Shown one piece after another: positions 7,459-8,318 of a stretch of DNA of 8,318 nucleotides; the stretch's first letter is position 1; the number at the start of each line of letters is the position of its first letter. Origin of the DNA: Spongiicolonus versatilis (GTDB lineage: Bacteria; Pseudomonadota; Gammaproteobacteria; Arenicellales; Spongiicolonaceae); assembly GCA_028286165.1 (NCBI GenBank), contig JAPYMU010000060.1, forward strand, positions 1 through 8,318, read 5' to 3'. The translations under genes were made by a program, and so were the position numbers. Below the pieces are notes generated by a model that searched no databases, was not told where the DNA came from, and saw only the letters and a program-made list of their open reading frames with translations.

Positions 7459-8318
7459 TTTTCGGGTTGTGGTGGCGGCGGGCGGCAGGCCTCACTTTGA
7501 CCGCCCGCCGCCATTGACGGTTTAGAAGCGCAAAGTTGTTTGCTGAGTTCGGTGCCGCCGGTGAGGCGGAAGGCGGTGGCGGTGACCTTGGGCAGGACCT
7601 GGCCGGTGGGGAAGGTGGCGCTGTCCAACTGGGCGCGGGACCATTGGCCGCCCAAGTGGAAGGAGGCGTTGTCGCTTTCGGCGAGGGTGAGGCCGATGGC
7701 GGCGCTGAGCAGGCTGAGGCCGGTGTCGGCGGTCATGGTGTTGTTTTCGCGCAATTGTGCTTCGCCGGTGCCGTAGCCGGCTGTTGCCCAGAGTTTTCTG
7801 TTGTTCACTGTGCGGGTGAGGTAGGGGTGGATGCTGAGCAGGCTGGTTTTGAGCGTGCTGCTGACATCGTTGGCGGTGAAGTTGGTGTCGCCGGCGCTCT
7901 GGGCGATGGTGATGCCGAGGAGGCCGTCGTTCCAGGTTGTGTCGGCGCCGAGGTGGAGGGCGGTGGTGTCGCCGTTGTAGGTGACATTGTTGTCGTTGCC
8001 GTCGGCGTTGGTGCGGCCGGCGGCGGCCCAGAGGTTGATGCCGTCGCCGCTGTGGGCGAGGGAGAAGTTTGTGGGGCTCACGAAAGTGTCGGCGCCGTTG
8101 AGGCGGAGGCGCTGGCTGAGGGCTTGTGCGGTGAGGTGGGTTGCGGCCTTGGCGAAGGTGGCGAGGGGGGTTTTGACCCGGGTCGCGCGGGCGCTGGGGT
8201 CGTCGTCCTGGCCGATGGTGGTGGTGACCCCGGCGCCGGTGATTTGGCTGGCGGTGTCGGGGGCGGTGAGGGTGACGGTGAAACTCTCCGCGGCTTCGTC
8301 GGGTGCGGTGGCGTCGTC
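7329..8318 (-). CDS. Calx-beta / outer-membrane-barrel surface protein, 5' end outside window, barrel apparently truncated
   Basis: The open frame enters from the right edge and runs 329 codons. Residues 1-40 end a Calx-beta repeat (E-A-A-E-S-F-T-V-T-L-T-A-P, then I-T-G-A-G-V-T-T-T-I, then D-D-D). A linker, LATFAKAATHLTAQALSQRL (52-71), follows. From about residue 95 the sequence alternates like outer-membrane beta strands: INLWAAAGRT, TTALHLGADTTWNDGLLGIT, LLSIHPYLTRT, KLWATAGYGTGEAQL, SFHLGGQWSRAQL and TAFRLTGGTEL. This is the layout of a large adhesin-like protein anchored by an autotransporter-type barrel. After TGGTELSK (253-260) similarity stops: the frame becomes proline/serine-rich and runs antisense into glpK. 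Only about half a normal barrel is present. An alternative ending, T-T-L-R-F then TAA at 7524-7522, lies in another frame. The gene may therefore be a pseudogene. No passenger function can be assigned from this part. Confidence 0.6.
   Translation of the reverse strand, partial: DDATAPDEAAESFTVTLTAPDTASQITGAGVTTTIGQDDDPSARATRVKTPLATFAKAATHLTAQALSQRLRLNGADTFVSPTNFSLAHSGDGINLWAAAGRTNADGNDNNVTYNGDTTALHLGADTTWNDGLLGITIAQSAGDTNFTANDVSSTLKTSLLSIHPYLTRTVNNRKLWATAGYGTGEAQLRENNTMTADTGLSLLSAAIGLTLAESDNASFHLGGQWSRAQLDSATFPTGQVLPKVTATAFRLTGGTELSKQLCASKPSMAAGGQSEACRPPPPQPENQLRTRPTASVHCCSSAARVDSFIFGVNTFSTRWLAVMASVSG
7473..7513. terminator. 13-bp perfect GC hairpin between convergent genes
   Basis: TGGCGGCGGGCGG (7473-7485) and CCGCCCGCCGCCA (7501-7513) are exact reverse complements around a 15-base loop. 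Three wobble pairs can extend the stem outward in a plus-strand RNA. It begins 14 bases after the glpK stop and ends 8 bases from the likely ancestral stop of the minus-strand gene. Neither side has a T tract, so it may act as a 3' RNA stabiliser or a factor-assisted terminator rather than a classic intrinsic terminator. Confidence 0.55.

Overview
The window comes from a high-GC Gram-negative bacterium, most likely a proteobacterium and possibly a gammaproteobacterium. The evidence is the Calx-beta/outer-membrane-barrel surface protein, the TusA-type sulfur carrier, and the propionyl-CoA carboxylase / MeaB / methylmalonyl-CoA epimerase set. The lineage is inferred from gene content and base composition only.

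Left block (1-1635). The window opens on the last 46 codons of a propionyl-CoA carboxylase beta subunit (pccB, ends at 141). The gap between pccB and pccA is filled by about 1.4 kb of lower-GC accessory DNA. It holds a Panacea-domain protein (172-762), a one-base-overlapping small partner gene (762-1157) that together look like a PanA/PanT toxin-antitoxin pair, and a decayed DNA methyltransferase fragment (1332-1527). A dyad-symmetric motif built around TATAATG occurs three times: across the pccB stop codon, before the methyltransferase remnant, and just before pccA. The outer copies share 23 of 26 bases, and two of the three differences compensate each other within the stem.

Central block (1636-5017). 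pccA (biotin carboxylase plus biotin carrier subunit), meaB (mutase chaperone GTPase) and mce (methylmalonyl-CoA epimerase) overlap each other and clearly form one operon. With pccB they convert propionyl-CoA to (R)-methylmalonyl-CoA and service the B12-dependent mutase, which is not in the window.

Right block (5018-8318). A minus-strand pair, tusA and a nitroreductase-family gene, is divergent from glycerol kinase (glpK). A perfect 10-base palindrome between tusA and glpK supplies a -10-like hexamer on each strand. A 13-bp perfect stem separates glpK from a minus-strand gene that runs off the right edge. That gene has the end of a Calx-beta repeat followed by an outer-membrane barrel. The barrel appears cut short by an internal deletion and frameshift: a plausible native C-terminus ending in L-R-F survives in another frame just before the hairpin.

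The core metabolic genes look ordinary and intact. The parts most worth a second look are the repeated dyad motif, the accessory DNA wedged between pccB and pccA, and the damaged surface-protein gene.
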